Shown: piece after piece, positions 48,988 through 60,310 of the stretch
Position numbering within the stretch: the first letter of the stretch is position 1
Layout: the number at the start of each line of letters is the position of its first letter
Origin: Ophiura sarsii
Lineage: Eukaryota; Echinodermata; Ophiuroidea; Amphilepidida; Ophiuridae
NCBI GenBank assembly: GCA_035610835.1
Contig: CM069449.1
Location: 36,556,098-36,620,097 of the forward strand
Reading direction: 5' to 3'
DNA: 64,000 nt
Notes under the pieces: model-generated
What the model saw: only the letters and a program-made list of their open reading frames with translations
Databases searched by the model: none
Told to the model about the DNA's origin: nothing
Translations under genes and position numbers: made by a program

Positions 48988-49144
48988 CCCCCTCCCCCAC
49001 TTACGTGAAATTCACGAGGTGACTGACTTGGAAAAAATTTGGGGCAACCTTTTACGAAAAAAACACCTAGCTACGCCACTGCTTCCGGTAAAAAATCGTG
49101 AAAACGCACCCCCCTTGGGCAAAAGCTGCTGACGGCCCTGCCCG

Positions 49145-49235
49145 GGTTAGGTAACACCCTCAATTTGTTTTCGTCAAAATGAGCGCAGCAGGGGATGTAA
49201 AAGCGTTCACCTATAATACGCCTGTGATGGAGTAA
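49145..49235 (+). repeat. Second part of the shared segment, with a short open frame
   Basis: ACACCCTCAATTTGTTTTCG and TCAAAATGAGCGCA match 57925-57955. An ATG at 49179 opens 18 codons (MSAAGDVKAFTYNTPVME) before a stop. In the transposon copy the frame is shifted and stops earlier. It could be a former host first exon (inference). Confidence 0.45.
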
Positions 49236-49536
49236 AGGGAGCTTTATTTTATTTAGTTGTAGTTAAGTGGTTACACCTGGTTTCCACTTTCCAGACATTA
49301 AAATTGGGTGGTTATTCTTTAGATTCTTTAGAGTTTATAATTAGAGGTTTTATTGTCAAGTTGAGGGTGGGGTTAAAGAGGTAATTATTGGTGATGGGTT
49401 TTATATTGCTTAACAATAGGTGGTGGCACTTAAGCAGTAAGTATAGGCAGTATTTTCTTTGCAAAACAGCAAACACATTTCCATATTATTTAACGTGTAA
49501 AAAGGATACATGTCTCATGAAACCAATGTGTTATAC

Positions 49537-49740
49537 CAGCCGCGTAGCCAGCCCAGCCACTCCGAGGGGGCAAGATCCCCATAGATCCCCATAACGGTCC
49601 CTATTTCAAAGAAACAAGGTCAAAAAACGGTTGATTTAACATGATTTTCCGCCCTTTTCGTCTCCATTTTGCCAATTTTTTCGCCTCCGGGGGGGGGGCA
49701 GTTCGCCCCACCCGCCCCCCCCCCTCTCGCTACGCTACTG
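49537..49740. mobile_element. Short CGTAGC-ended hAT-like element, copy 2, exact 8-bp duplication
   Basis: 204 bp, same ends as 48776-48987, flanked by TGTTATAC on both sides (49529-49536 and 49741-49748). An 8-bp duplication with CAG ends supports hAT mobilisation. Confidence 0.88.
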
Positions 49741-49748
49741 TGTTATAC

Positions 49749-51204
49749 AGTTTTCGTGGTTAACGTGTAAATAGCAGTAATAAAAACTGTGTGTAAAGAA
49801 AGCGAAATCTTCGACTGCACATTTTTTTAAATGGTTACATGGTTGTGATATTCAGATGCCCCATACATTTATCTATCCCTTTCGTTAATGATTTTATTTA
49901 CTTCATATAATCATCCTTTTATAGTACTTATAATAAACCATCTTGACATTTAGCCAGTTTTTCATGTAGGGGAAGTGATGACCCAACGGTTAATATAGGC
50001 CTACACATTATAAGGAGTATAATAAAATTCATAAATCATGATATTCCGTCATTGCAAATATCTTTACAGACATAATTCAAAATATAATAAAAATGTAATA
50101 TAATACCGAGGTTTTAAACCATTCTAAAGTAATTACATGTCATATTGTAATCATTCAAAAGCTGTATAAGACCCAAAATGCCCCAGAATGTCTAAGATAG
50201 AAAGAATGTGAATTATTTTATTTTCTATTCACATTTCAATACCGAGTCATGTTTTATTGACACTAACAACTAATTTTCAAAATGAATTTTTGATTAAGTT
50301 ATTTGCAGAGGTGGACCAGTTGCCCCATAGGCCTACCCCTTTGGACCACTTGCCCCAACAAAACTCAGCACTTTATCGAGATGAAACATTATTCAAACAC
50401 GCCTGTGACGTCTAAAACATCTCAGAAAAAAGGAAAAACTGCATTTTTGTTTTTTAGAAGGAAAAACTGCATTTTTGTTTTTTAGCCATTGCACATTTTT
50501 CTGTAGCCAGCGAGTATCTTCGAATTCGCAATTATACGGCGTTCGGGTCCTACAAGTAGATGTAGACGAGTGTTTTCAGATAAAATAACTTTGTTATTTG
50601 CAAATTCATAAACTAATAACTCTACCAAATGAATATCTGTGATAATGATTGAAGCATTCTATAAATGATAATATTGGTCGCAAATCCGAACCACTAATAT
50701 CCCAATAGCAACATGCGCCATTTTCATGATTTTACGATCATTACAATCACAACCTATATGGTTTTAATCATATTTCGGCAGTGGCGTCGCTAGAGGGGGT
50801 GTGGGGTGTGTGGGTGTGAGGGGGAGGGGTGGGGCAGGCGAGGGGGGGGGGGGGGGAGTCGCCAATATTGTATTGACGTCGTGTCGGTTGTGAGTTTGTC
50901 ACTGACGGTTCATTTGCTACAGGAATCATGGAATCATTATGGTCAAAAGTACACAGACATGACAGATCTTTGCTACAAGCTTGTTTAGAGTCAAAATGAT
51001 CGTGCCAAAAATAGGTGTTAAAGTTGAAACATTTCGCGCGCGAAAGTATACTTTTACATCAAACATGATCTAAACCCATCTTCCTAAAGCGCCCATTATC
51101 TGTTAATATTCCATCAGTTACTCAAGGAGGTGGCTTCCAAGATCTGGAGAATATTACATGTGTAAATACCCTAAAGTTGCAATTTGAATGTAGAAGGTAA
51201 GGAT
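49749..51204. other. Intergenic stretch with a G-rich tract
   Basis: A CAGTGGCGTCGCTAG end near 50779 leads into a G-rich tract (50798-50860) with a run of about 15 G. GGACCAGTTGCCCCATAG near 50315 recurs in related form near 51280 and 63260. No gene. Confidence 0.45.
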
Positions 51205-51305
51205 ATATGTCAAGTTTTAATAAGTCGTACTGTTCAAAAGAAAGCAGTATGCCCATACAATTACAAAATCCTTCATTTCGGACCAGTTGCCCCATATTCC
51301 CCTGA
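51205..51305 (+). repeat. Dispersed repeat piece, copy 1
   Basis: AAAAGAAAGCAGTATGCCCA followed by GGACCAGTTGCCCCATATTC matches, in reverse orientation, 63250-63355. The encoded strings share QKKAV-P-YK, but DNA similarity explains this equally well. Confidence 0.6.
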
Positions 51306-52574
51306 TTTTTTGATGGGTCGTTCTTTTAAAGCGGCCAACAAAATCATGATAAGAGTGAAAGCCTATTTATTAAGAAGTTCATACTTTTAGTCCAGTAAAC
51401 CAAATACAAATACATGGGTTGTTCTTTTAAATAGAAGCGGCCAACGGAATTTATAGCGGCCAACAAAATCATAACGGGCCAACGAAATTATGATAAATTA
51501 TATATTATGAATGAACTGAGTGATTACAACAAATCAAACTGGTGACTCTCTATACAATCGTCAGATGACAAAAATAATAAAACAAAAATAAATATCTGGA
51601 GGTCATTGACATCGAGAGAGCTTGACAACAAACTCTGAAGAGTTGGAGAGAAGGTGTCTGTCACGCGACACTTAAAGATTGGAGTCCAAAATCTGTGAAT
51701 CTATACTAGAGTAATTTAACGGTTTATGGTCATGTTGTAAACAACGATCTCCAACACCTATACACTTAACTACTTAACCGCTTTAGAATAAAAATTAAAC
51801 CTTAAATTGAAAGTCATGGTTGTAAAATTATTTTGTTTACGTAACGTATTGACTGTGGCCGGCTACTGCCAAAGCCAAGCGCTTAATAATTTTATTGCCC
51901 GCTGTTTACAAATTAGGCGACAAAAAACCCAGCTGATTTAAAAAAAAAAATTCACTTCAGAATTCAAGATGAACATTAACAATTATTATTGTTGTTTCTA
52001 CTCACAAAAACATAGCAAAACTTGATTAAAACAATACCATCGTTATTTATTGAACCTTTTCTTAAAAAGGCGCTCTCTATGTAAATATGGTTCGCATTAT
52101 TTATCAAGCATGCTGCAGTGTCTACGGTAAAATGCTGGTTGCGGCTCAATTTTTGAATAAATGTTTTGCGGCACGTTTTGTTGTAAAAAGGGGTCAAACT
52201 CGCTAGTAATAATAGGGTCGCTAGTCTGTCATAAGGGTCACTAGAATATCCGTAAATTTACGGACTCCGTAAAGTGAAATGTCGTATTTTCTGCGTAATT
52301 ATACGGATTTTATTATGCTAATTAGCGTGATTACAATCATCAACATTGGCCCAAATATCTGCACATAATATATATAGTTCATCTAAGTAAACACTGTTAT
52401 TCCACCAACAACCATGTAAAGATGTCAAACTCATGTTTATGCTCTATTTATTTTACGGAATGAACAATATTGTCTGGAAATGTGTATGTATATTTTAACA
52501 CTAAAAAGGTCCAGAAAACGTTTATGAAGCCATCTTGTTGAAACTGAATAATACCAAATGCAAAAAAAAATTAA
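51306..52574. other. Intergenic stretch with small repeats
   Basis: GCGGCCAACAAAATCAT recurs at 51332 and 51452, with a variant at 51433. A minus-strand 73-codon frame at 51976-52197 has no exon support. Confidence 0.4.
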
Positions 52575-52940
52575 ATCTTAAAAACCAAGAACCGAGTCTC
52601 GAAAACCAAAAACCGAGTCTTAAAATTCAAAAACCGAGTCTTAACATTCAAAAACCGAGTCTCGAAAACCAAAATCCGAGTCCTAAAAACCAAAAACCGA
52701 GTCTCGAAAACCAAAAAACCGAGTCTTAAAATTCAAAAACCGAGTCTCGAAAACCAAAAACCGAGTCTCGAAAACCAAAAACTGAGTCTTAAAATTCAAA
52801 AACCGAGTCTCGACAACCAAAAACCGAGTCTTAACATTCAAAAACCGAGTCTCGAAAACCAAAAACCGAGTCTCGAAAACCAAAAAACGAGTCTCGAAAA
52901 CCAAAAACCGAGTCTTAAAAACCAAAAACCGAGTCTCGAA
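52575..52940 (-). repeat. 21-bp minisatellite, locus 1
   Basis: About 17 units of AAAACCAAAAACCGAGTCTCG and variants with TTAAAATTC. Because the unit is close to 21 bp, the complementary strand is open and repeats VFETRFL. It is a by-product, not a protein. The same unit in the opposite orientation occupies 56036-56717. Confidence 0.88.
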
Positions 52941-53036
52941 AAAAAGAAGAAAAAAAAAAATCGAGTTTCGATACAGGGTCTGTTTTTTCAGGTAATATGA
53001 TTTATAAGAGCAATTAGCGTTTTTAATGGTCCCTTA

Positions 53037-53300
53037 ACCATGCTTAACCCTAACCCTGTCGGCCACTTTTTCAGATTTGTTTTCCCCACGGCGAAGTGAC
53101 CCAAAAATATAGCCGCGACCTGCTGGATTTGAACCACACAAGGCATTGGGATTTTCCAGTATACCACGAGTGTCAAGGCTACTTGGCGCAGTATGCTGCA
53201 CCATATAGGCTGGGCCAGAATTTCTTCGAAAAACTTCCACACCGGGTTACAAACAGGCTGGTTCATTGGATTCTGTTGGATTTGGCAGTGTTAGGGTTGT
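53037..53300 (-). mobile_element. tRNA-derived SINE, copy 1
   Basis: Read on the minus strand it contains a TGGTATACTGG word (A-box region) and GGTTCAAATCC (B box, 53124-53134), then GGTCGCGGC and GGGTCACTTCGCC. It ends in AGGGTTAGGGTTAAG, a telomere-like tail. It resembles 53694-53970 throughout. It has no coding capacity, and the overlapping frames are shadows. Confidence 0.7.
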
Positions 53301-53334
53301 AGAAACCAAAATTAGAAGAAAAAATGCTTGTTAA

Positions 53335-53693
53335 AGGTGTATGTTCCGATCACGTTTTTGGGGCTATGATTTTTTTTTTCACATCAAGATATTTTGATAT
53401 CAGAAGAATCCCCATATTTTTCTCATTATGTCTGTCAAATCTAAGGGGCCAGAACTGTTCCATTTAAATTATAGGCGAAAATGCAGTGGTGAATTACTGC
53501 CAAAGGTGGTTAACCACCAGCCAGTTTGTGTAGGACTCAATGGGCAAATGTTTTGTGACCTTGTGCTTTTAAAAATAGAACCATTGGAGCTATGCAACTC
53601 AAACTTTGGAATGTGACAATTTTAAGGATGACCTTTCATGTAAAATAGAAAACATCAAGTTGAAAATCGGGCCAGCAATCGGATCATCTACCT
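53335..53693. mobile_element. TTAA-flanked miniature element, copy 2
   Basis: TTAA sits at 53331-53334 and 53694-53697. The ends are AGGTGTATGTTCCGATCACG and CGGATCATCTACCT. The interior matches 47632-47987 (GAGCTATGCAACTCAAACTT, AAGGATGACCTTTCATGTA) but is more diverged. It lies between two SINE copies and its right TTAA overlaps the SINE tail. Confidence 0.8.
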
Positions 53694-53970
53694 TTAACCC
53701 TAACCCTGCCGGCTATACTGTTTTTCAGACTTGTTTTTCCCGCGCGAGAAGTGACCCAAAATATCGCCGCGACCACCAGGGATTTGAACCACGGACCTCC
53801 GGCACAAAGGGCATGGGATTGTCCTGTACACCACAGTACTGGTGTTAAAGCTACTTGCATGACTTGTGCAGTATGGGCCATAATTTCTTTGCAACACTTC
53901 AACACCAGTTTATAAAAACAGGCTGGCTCATTGAATTCATTCTTGTTGGATTTGGCAGTGTTGGGGTTAT
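53694..53970 (-). mobile_element. tRNA-derived SINE, copy 2
   Basis: On the minus strand: ACTGTGGTGTACAGGACAAT, then GGTTCAAATCCCTGGTGGTC (B box at 53781-53791), GCGGCGATATTTTGGGTCAC and the tail GCAGGGTTAGGGTTA. It is better preserved than copy 1 around the boxes. A C-run (53983-54007) follows on the plus strand. Confidence 0.75.
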
Positions 53971-54009
53971 GTATAGCACCGCCCCCCCCCCCCCCCCCCC
54001 CCCCCCCAT

Positions 54010-56035
54010 TCCGACTAACTTTGGCATAGCAAAGGAAAATGCAACCATTTATAAAATAATACCATAATAAGATACAATATTACACAAAGAAAAATGTAAA
54101 TATATTCAAGGTCATTTTTATTCATTTTGATATCCAGTCATAACATGCATCCAACTTGGTAACATCACATTTAAATGCACTATACTTGCATAATTTAATA
54201 ATAACATACAGGATGAGTAAAAACCACTTTAGTCAAAATAAAATATATTTCTTATCAAGATAAAATGGCAACCAGTGCTGGAAACAAAAGCGGCATTTAC
54301 CGTATTACCCCTAATAAGCGCCCAGTAATTTTGGGTGAGCGGTTATTTGTTACATAATTCCTGCCATTAATTTTGTTCAGGTTGTGGAATTAAACGATTT
54401 TGAATAGCAGGTTTATACAGAGAATCAAAGTACATTTTGGTGTTTTTAACTTTCAAATGTTTCAAAAGTTTTTAACTTTCAAATGTTTTTAAATGTTTTT
54501 AAAAAGGATTAAAATCCTTTTTAATTGTGTGATATGTGAATCGTCTCTCAAATTCATGGTTATTTTTGTTACAGTTAGTTGTCTTTATTCCAAATAAAAT
54601 AACTTTTCAACTTTTAGGGTGGGCGGTAAAAAATTCTACTTTTCGAAGTCATTTAGAAACATAGAGATGGGCACTTATTATGGCATCTGGGCATGTACGG
54701 CAGTTGCTATTTACACAATTTTTGTAATGATTGTGGTGTTATCACATCGTCATGGTATATTCATCTTGTCGTCAGGCTTATTTTGAGATATCGAGCAAAA
54801 TAGCTTTGTATACAATATGAAGCAACAAACAAATTGAGAATATTTGTTTCTCAATATTTTAAAAAGTGCATTTCACATTAAAACATGTAATAAGTATCAC
54901 TGAAAAGATTGTTTAAGATTCTGCAAATCTAATCATTGTCTTCAAAATTATACAAGATGTATCCTTAGATGTAATGCATCGATACCATGGTATACAACAG
55001 TAAACTAAATCATACTATTTTAGGCATTTTCTTTTTTAACCAAGCGTCTAACTCTAAGGTTTGTTTAAAAAAATAAGGATTAGGCGCTTTATTTGTTTAT
55101 TTAAAAAAACACTTATTAGAGCAACATGGCCCTTACTAGTGATTACACTTTGTTCCCATTACATAGTTTTTATTTCATGGTTGTTCTGAGGGCAGTGGCG
55201 TAACCAGCTTTTGGAAACTGGGGGGGAGGGGGGGGGGGGGGGCACGACCATATTATAGTTGTACCGACGAAAGGCATGATTTACCGACAATTTTGTTTAC
55301 AGACTCAATTTTTTGTTGTTGAAAACGTGCAAAAAAATACAAAAAAATCCATCAGCAGCTGAAATCTTGATAAGTGGGGGGTGGGGGGTAGCGATAGTTT
55401 GTCCACGAAACCGACCCAAAAAATGCAAACCTACCGATTAAGTGGCCTAACAATTGAATAACATTGTGGAGTACCAAGCATTAAGCAACAGTGAACTGAA
55501 GAGGATGGTCTAATTCTAGACAGTTTAAGTGCAAGGTTATAAGAAATGATGATAATTACATTTAAGTACACAACAATAGCCGCACTTACTTATGAGCTAT
55601 CATATAATTAGCTTCATGCAGATAATCTTGTGGGATTGGGTTTGCCATTAGGGCCTACTTTTTATTTTGATTGTTGACACAGGTGTGTATATGGCCTAAA
55701 AGCCCTAAAATGCTCTTCAAATTGCTTTCTGTACTACAAATCATTGACCCTGTTTCTTAACAAATCATACAAGAATATAATCCATCTCTCTTTAAAAACC
55801 AGATGTTGATTCAAATCCAACTTTCTGATGAAAGTGAAGTGTACAGATGCCTCATCAACCTAGAAACATATTGTTAATTGGGGCATGGACTATCACATCA
55901 GTCTGATAAATCAATGGTTGGGGAAGATTCCAGGGAATATTCACTTCAGATGATTCAATTAGTTCAGATGATTCAATTGTTTATTTTGAGGATTTTTTTT
56001 CTTCTTTTCTTTTTGAGAACTTTTTTCTTCTTCTT
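54010..56035. other. Intergenic stretch, with a G-run and one transposon-like end
   Basis: GCAGTGGCGTAACCAGC near 55194 resembles the CAGTGGCGTAGC hAT-like ends and is followed by a G-run (55221-55242), but no right end was found. TACCGTATTACCCCTAATAA near 54299 looks like a repeat start. No exon. Confidence 0.4.
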
Positions 56036-56717
56036 GGTTTTCGAGACTCGGTTTTCAATTATCGAAACTCGGTTTTTAATTATCGAAACTCGGTTTGTAA
56101 TTATCGAAACTCGGTTTTTGGTTATCGAGACTCGGTTTTTAATTATCGAACTCAGTTTTTTGGTTTTTAAGACTCGGTTTTTAATTATCGAAACTCAGTT
56201 TTTGGTTTTCGAGACTCGGTTTTTAATTATCGAAACTCAGTTTTTGGTTTTAAAGACTCGGTTTTTAATTATCGAAACTCGGTTTTTGGTTTTCGAGACT
56301 CGGTTTATGGTTTTGAGACTCGGTTTTTGGTTTTCGAGACTCGTTTTTTGGTTTTTAAGACTCGGTTTTTGGTTTTTAAGACTCGGCTTTTGGTTTTCGA
56401 GAATCGGTTTTTGGTTTTTAAGACTCGTTTTTTGGTTTTCGAGACTCGGTTTTTGGTTTTTAAGACTCAGTTTTTGGTTTTCGAGACTCGGTTTTTGGTT
56501 TTCGAGACTCGGTTTTTTGGTTTTCGAGACTCGGTTTTTGGTTTTCGAGACTCGGTTTTTGGTTTTCGAGACTCGGTTTTTGGTTTATAAGACTCGGTTT
56601 TTGGTTTTCGAGACTCGGTTTTCGGTTTTTGGTTTTTAAGACTCGGTTTTTGGTTTTCGAGACTCGGAAATTGTGACTCGAAACTCGAAAATTTAGACTC
56701 GAGACTCAATACTCGAT
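56036..56717 (+). repeat. 21-bp minisatellite, locus 2 (inverted relative to locus 1)
   Basis: About 31 units of GGTTTTCGAGACTCGGTTTTT, with AATTATCGAAACTCGG variants at the start and degenerate units at the end. A plus-strand frame (55878-56639) runs through as repeats of (V/I)(F/I)ETRFL. The uniform repeat and lack of a context make coding unlikely. Confidence 0.9.
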
Positions 56718-57241
56718 GAAAAGTAACACACCAGAAAAACGTTCCTGATGTTGTTATAAAGCTTGAATAAACATTGAAACAAATTCGCGCAAAGCGCTCA
56801 AATAATGGCTATTTTAACTCTAAAAAGCTCCTTAGTCATCATGTTTTAAGCTTAAATAATGTACGCGTACAAACTTTCAGTATTTTAAACTAAAATGGTC
56901 CAGAAAAACGTTCGTTAAGCCATGTTTCTTTTGAGGGGGATCGTCCCCACCGTGACAAGTTTGGGGGCGTTCCCCCTTCCCCGTCCCGCTTGCGCAGTCT
57001 ATGATCGTTACCTTCCACCTTAATTGTCTTCCTTTTTATTTTTTACTATTTTGCCATGTTAACAGCCATTGTATGAGTTACAGTGTTTTGCCAAACAAAT
57101 AGAATGCAATGTATTTTTTACTCTTTTGTCATGTTAACAGCCATTGTATGAGTTACAGTGTTTTGCCAAATAAATATAATTCAATGTTTTTTGGCAAAAC
57201 ACTGTAACTCAACACATTTGATTGTATCCTCAAAATAATCA
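56718..57241. other. Intergenic stretch with a small tandem duplication
   Basis: GTTAACAGCCATTGTATGAG and the adjacent TTACAGTGTTTTGCCAAA occur twice (near 57058 and 57130), with an inverted trace near 57190. TGGTCCAGAAAAACGTTC near 56896 resembles AGGTCCAGAAAACGTTTA near 52507. Confidence 0.5.
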
Positions 57242-57243
57242 TA

Positions 57244-58282
57244 CAGGGTGTCTCAAAAAAAACCGCGCACGTGTTTACCCAACTTATTGACTATGAACTT
57301 CTAGAACTTGGTGTAACAATTGTATACATATTGATAGACTATTAAACGCTTAGCTTTCATATGCCGTTTATTTCATCTGATTTGGTTTTGTCAATCTTGA
57401 GATATAACCAATTAACTAAAGCTACCTAAAATCGACGTTGTGCCACTTTACAGTTTGCAATAAATAGAAAGGGTTACTCCGGAGAGAGGGCGGGGGGTTA
57501 CCACTCCTAAAAAAATCCAATCCGAAATGCAGAGTATGTCTATTTGGGTACCATGGTAGGGCCTATAGCTAGAGGATCACTCTATCCATACATACCAAAA
57601 CAAGTACAAACATCCCACGCACGACGTCACAATGACGTCACCAAACATGGCCGACCTCAAAATCCCGCCGTATTCGCTGGACACTGAAGGCCAAAATAGA
57701 AATCTTCGCCAAATAAGTTCCAAATATCGGAATTTCACCCGGTTTTTGCTTATAAGTGATGGAAATGGTGTTTCTAACATAGGCCTATGCTATAATATTC
57801 AGGACCATACAATTAAAATATTTTTTCAAAATGGCGATTAAAAAAAATTGTATAAGTGGCAACCACGGACGTTGACGGCTTACTATCGGACGTTGACGGC
57901 TTACTCTACCCCGGCTAAGGTAGCACCCTCAATTTGTTTTCGTCAAAATGAGCGCAAGGGATGTAAAAGCGTTCACCTAGACGCCCTAGGTCACTGTTCT
58001 TTACGTTTTAGCGCAATCGACGACCATCTCCCTTAGGAGGATGAGGATATTAATGCTTATCTTAAGCATTCTTTCTGTAAAAGTGGCACAACGTCGATTT
58101 TAGTTAGCTTTAGTTAATTGATCATATCTCAGGAATGACAAAACTAAATTACAAGAAATAAATAGCATGAAGGCTAAGTGTTTAGTCTATTAATATGTAT
58201 ACAATTGTTACACCAAATTCTAGAAGTTCATGGTCAATAAGTTGGGTAAACACGTGCACGGGTTTTTTTTTGAGACACCCTG
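57244..58282. mobile_element. TA-flanked inverted-repeat transposon with host-like cargo
   Basis: Ends CAGGGTGTCTCAAAAAAAA and its complement are flanked by TA (57242-57243, 58283-58284). The arms are about 205 bp (57244-57451 and 58078-58282). TA duplication suggests Tc1/mariner-type mobilisation, but no transposase is present. The ~625-bp cargo includes ACGACGTCACAATGACGTCA (two CRE-like sites) followed by AACATGGCCGACC and a frame starting MADLKIPPYSLDTEGQNRNL. It also includes blocks shared with 48415-48560 and 49145-49215. Confidence 0.82.
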
Positions 58283-58510
58283 TATAATATGTAAATATAA
58301 TTAATTTGTAGAAAAGTACAAAACTACCCCGTATACCGGGCCTGCATATTCATGTTTTCATTACAACTGAATAATTTCACAAATATAAAAAAATGCATTC
58401 ATGTAAACTTTTAATTTTTTTAAAGCTTAGTTTCTTAATGACAATTTTGAAGTTACAATGTTTTGCCCAAAAAAAAGGGCCGCAGTCTCGGCAACCAAAG
58501 GACAGGACAG

Positions 58511-58796
58511 CTGCATACTATGGGCGGCCAAAGGGGTCAAAATGGTCTAAGAAAGGTGACTAGAAAATGGAGAAAGGTCTCAGTAATTTAGAGAAATGTG
58601 ACTAGAAAATGGAGAAAGGTCTCAGTAATTCAGAGAAAGGTGTCTAGAATCGAGAAACGTCTCTGTAATTTAGAGAACGGTGTCTAGAATTGAGAAAGGT
58701 CTCAGTAATTTAGAGAAAGGTGACTAGAAAATTACTGAGACCTTTCTCCATTTTAGACCATTTTGACCCCTTTAGCCGCCCATAGCATACTGCATT
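58511..58796. repeat. Foldback with internal 44-bp tandem repeats
   Basis: GCATACTATGGGCGGCCAAA then GGGGTCAAAATGGTCTA on the left pairs with TAGACCATTTTGACCCCTTT then AGCCGCCCATAGCATAC on the right. Between them lie about five units on GAGAAAGGTCTCAGTAATTT and GAGAAAGGTGACTAGAAAAT. Confidence 0.78.
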
Positions 58797-58829
58797 TACA
58801 GAGACACATACATGTAGCTCCACCCACAG

Positions 58830-59172
58830 TTGATAGAAGGTATCGGCAACCAATGACAAAACACCTACATTTCCAGGGACACAAGCCCCGCCCACACTTG
58901 TCCACTTTTACATGCTTTTAGGTATCAGCAACCGCGGCGCGGGTATCAGCAACCAATGGCAAGACAACACTGCACCTACATATAGCTACAGAAATGGACA
59001 ACTTCATTATTTCGACACATACAACGCAGGCTACATTCGTTTTATCAGCCTCTTCTAATCAACAATAACTTGCAGTTTATTTATGTTTTGATTTCGAGGA
59101 TGCTCTATAACGTAGTATTACCAGAGAGATGTTATATTACACCTCCCTGGTATTACAATCTGCACTAAATAC
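58830..59172 (+). promoter_or_regulatory. Possible promoter or leader upstream of exon 59173
   Basis: GGTATC(G/A)GCAACCAATG words recur at about 58840 and 58943 (a partial one at 58920), each with a CCAAT box. GCCCCGCCCAC near 58885 is GC-box-like. The run ends at the ATG at 59173. Function is inferred from motifs only. Confidence 0.3.
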
Positions 59173-59223
59173 ATGTCTACATCTGCAAAGGACAAGAAGA
59201 AGACATGGGCCGTAATCCTGTAT
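59173..59223 (+). CDS. Possible first coding exon (17 codons)
   Basis: An ATG opens MSTSAKDKKKTWAVILY and the frame meets a consensus donor (TAT then GTAAGT at 59224), phase 0. A lysine-rich start followed by a hydrophobic stretch could lead into a membrane segment in the next exon, which was not found. The length is short, so this rests on the donor and the upstream CCAAT/GC motifs. Confidence 0.35.
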
Positions 59224-59518
59224 GTAAGTATTAAATTAAAATGTTATTTTTTGTATCTGTTAATGCATTAATTACCGGTATTCTCTATGTAAAGGCCAAG
59301 TAACAAAAATAAAATAATAACGTGTTTCTCGAACTTTGTGAGGGCGGCGGCCCTTACTATTTGTTATTTTTGGATTTTTTTGTTATTTTTCAGAAACCAA
59401 ATTACAGGCTTTTTTTTGTGCAAGAATTGTTTCAATATTCGTATCACTATGTGCCAACGAGTGTTTCTCGCGTCTTTTTTTTAATTGAAATATAGTTGAA
59501 AATGATGATGGACACACT

Positions 59519-59740
59519 CAGTGGCGTAGCCAGGTTTTTCTCAGTGGGGGGGCAAAGGGGGGGCCGGGAGTTTTGGTGGGGGGCAACAACCAAATTGAGG
59601 ATTGAATTTCCTTGTGTTGTGAATAGGTTAGTCCCAAATTATTTCAACTGACATTTCCCACAGGGGGGGCAACAGGGGGGGCAGAGAACCCCACAGGGGG
59701 GGCAGCTGCCCCCCCTTGCCCCCCCTTGGCTACGCCACTG
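59519..59740. mobile_element. CAGTGGCGTAGC-ended hAT-like element, exact 8-bp duplication
   Basis: 222 bp from CAGTGGCGTAGCCAG to TTGGCTACGCCACTG, flanked on both sides by GACACACT (59511-59518, 59741-59748). The interior is G-rich, with GGGGGGGCA repeats. Minus-strand frames over it are compositional. Confidence 0.9.
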
Positions 59741-59748
59741 GACACACT

Positions 59749-60308
59749 CACATACAACAAAGACGGGTATGAATTTTTGAAAATAACAAATAACAAAAAT
59801 ATTGGAGCAGCGTCTAAAATCGGTGCGGGCGGGGACGTGAAATACGTAATTTTTCTAATATGTATTATTCTACAACTATTAAGAAAGTTTAGCAATCTCA
59901 TTGGTTCTCAGAGAAATCGGCGTAGAACAACTCCGCCTGCGGCGTCGTTGCGGCGTACGGTCTAAAAACAATACCTTTATTCTCTAATTATTATGATGCA
60001 TTGTATTTTATCGCTATAATGTTGTATATTTATTCACATTTGAGCGGTGCTATTTTGTATGCTTAATTTCATTGTTTGTACATGTATGTGATCGTTTCGA
60101 TGTTTACATGCTGTTTTCCGGTTTTCCGGTTTATTTATTTAAAAATTTTCAATATTAAGTTCGTTGTTTTGAAATCCACTTTGAAATATTTTAACCTTTC
60201 ATTACAATTTAGATCATGAAAATCGGACTTTTTAAACTGAAGAGATTGTATAAGGGATTGTGATTTCAGTTTCACCCTTTCGGCAAAGTGTGTAATATCG
60301 ATATGATC
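59749..60308. other. Intergenic stretch, no firm feature
   Basis: An open frame extends from 59726 across the hAT-like end to 59965 (Arg-rich end). It has no exon signals and overlaps a transposon terminus, so it is not called. Confidence 0.4.
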
Positions 60309-60310
60309 TA

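Noticed and set aside
51976..52197. 73-codon minus-strand frame ending in an Asn run
   Set aside because: No recognisable domain, no splice signals, and the Asn run comes from an ATT-type simple repeat.
53037..53060. Interstitial telomere from CCCTAACCCT words
   Set aside because: Only about two units at each SINE tail, not an array.
55878..56639. 253-codon frame, the longest in the window
   Set aside because: Almost entirely 21-bp minisatellite. Repetition, not coding pressure, keeps it open.
59726..59965. 79-codon plus-strand frame
   Set aside because: It begins inside the terminus of a hAT-like element and runs through its duplication. No exon signals.
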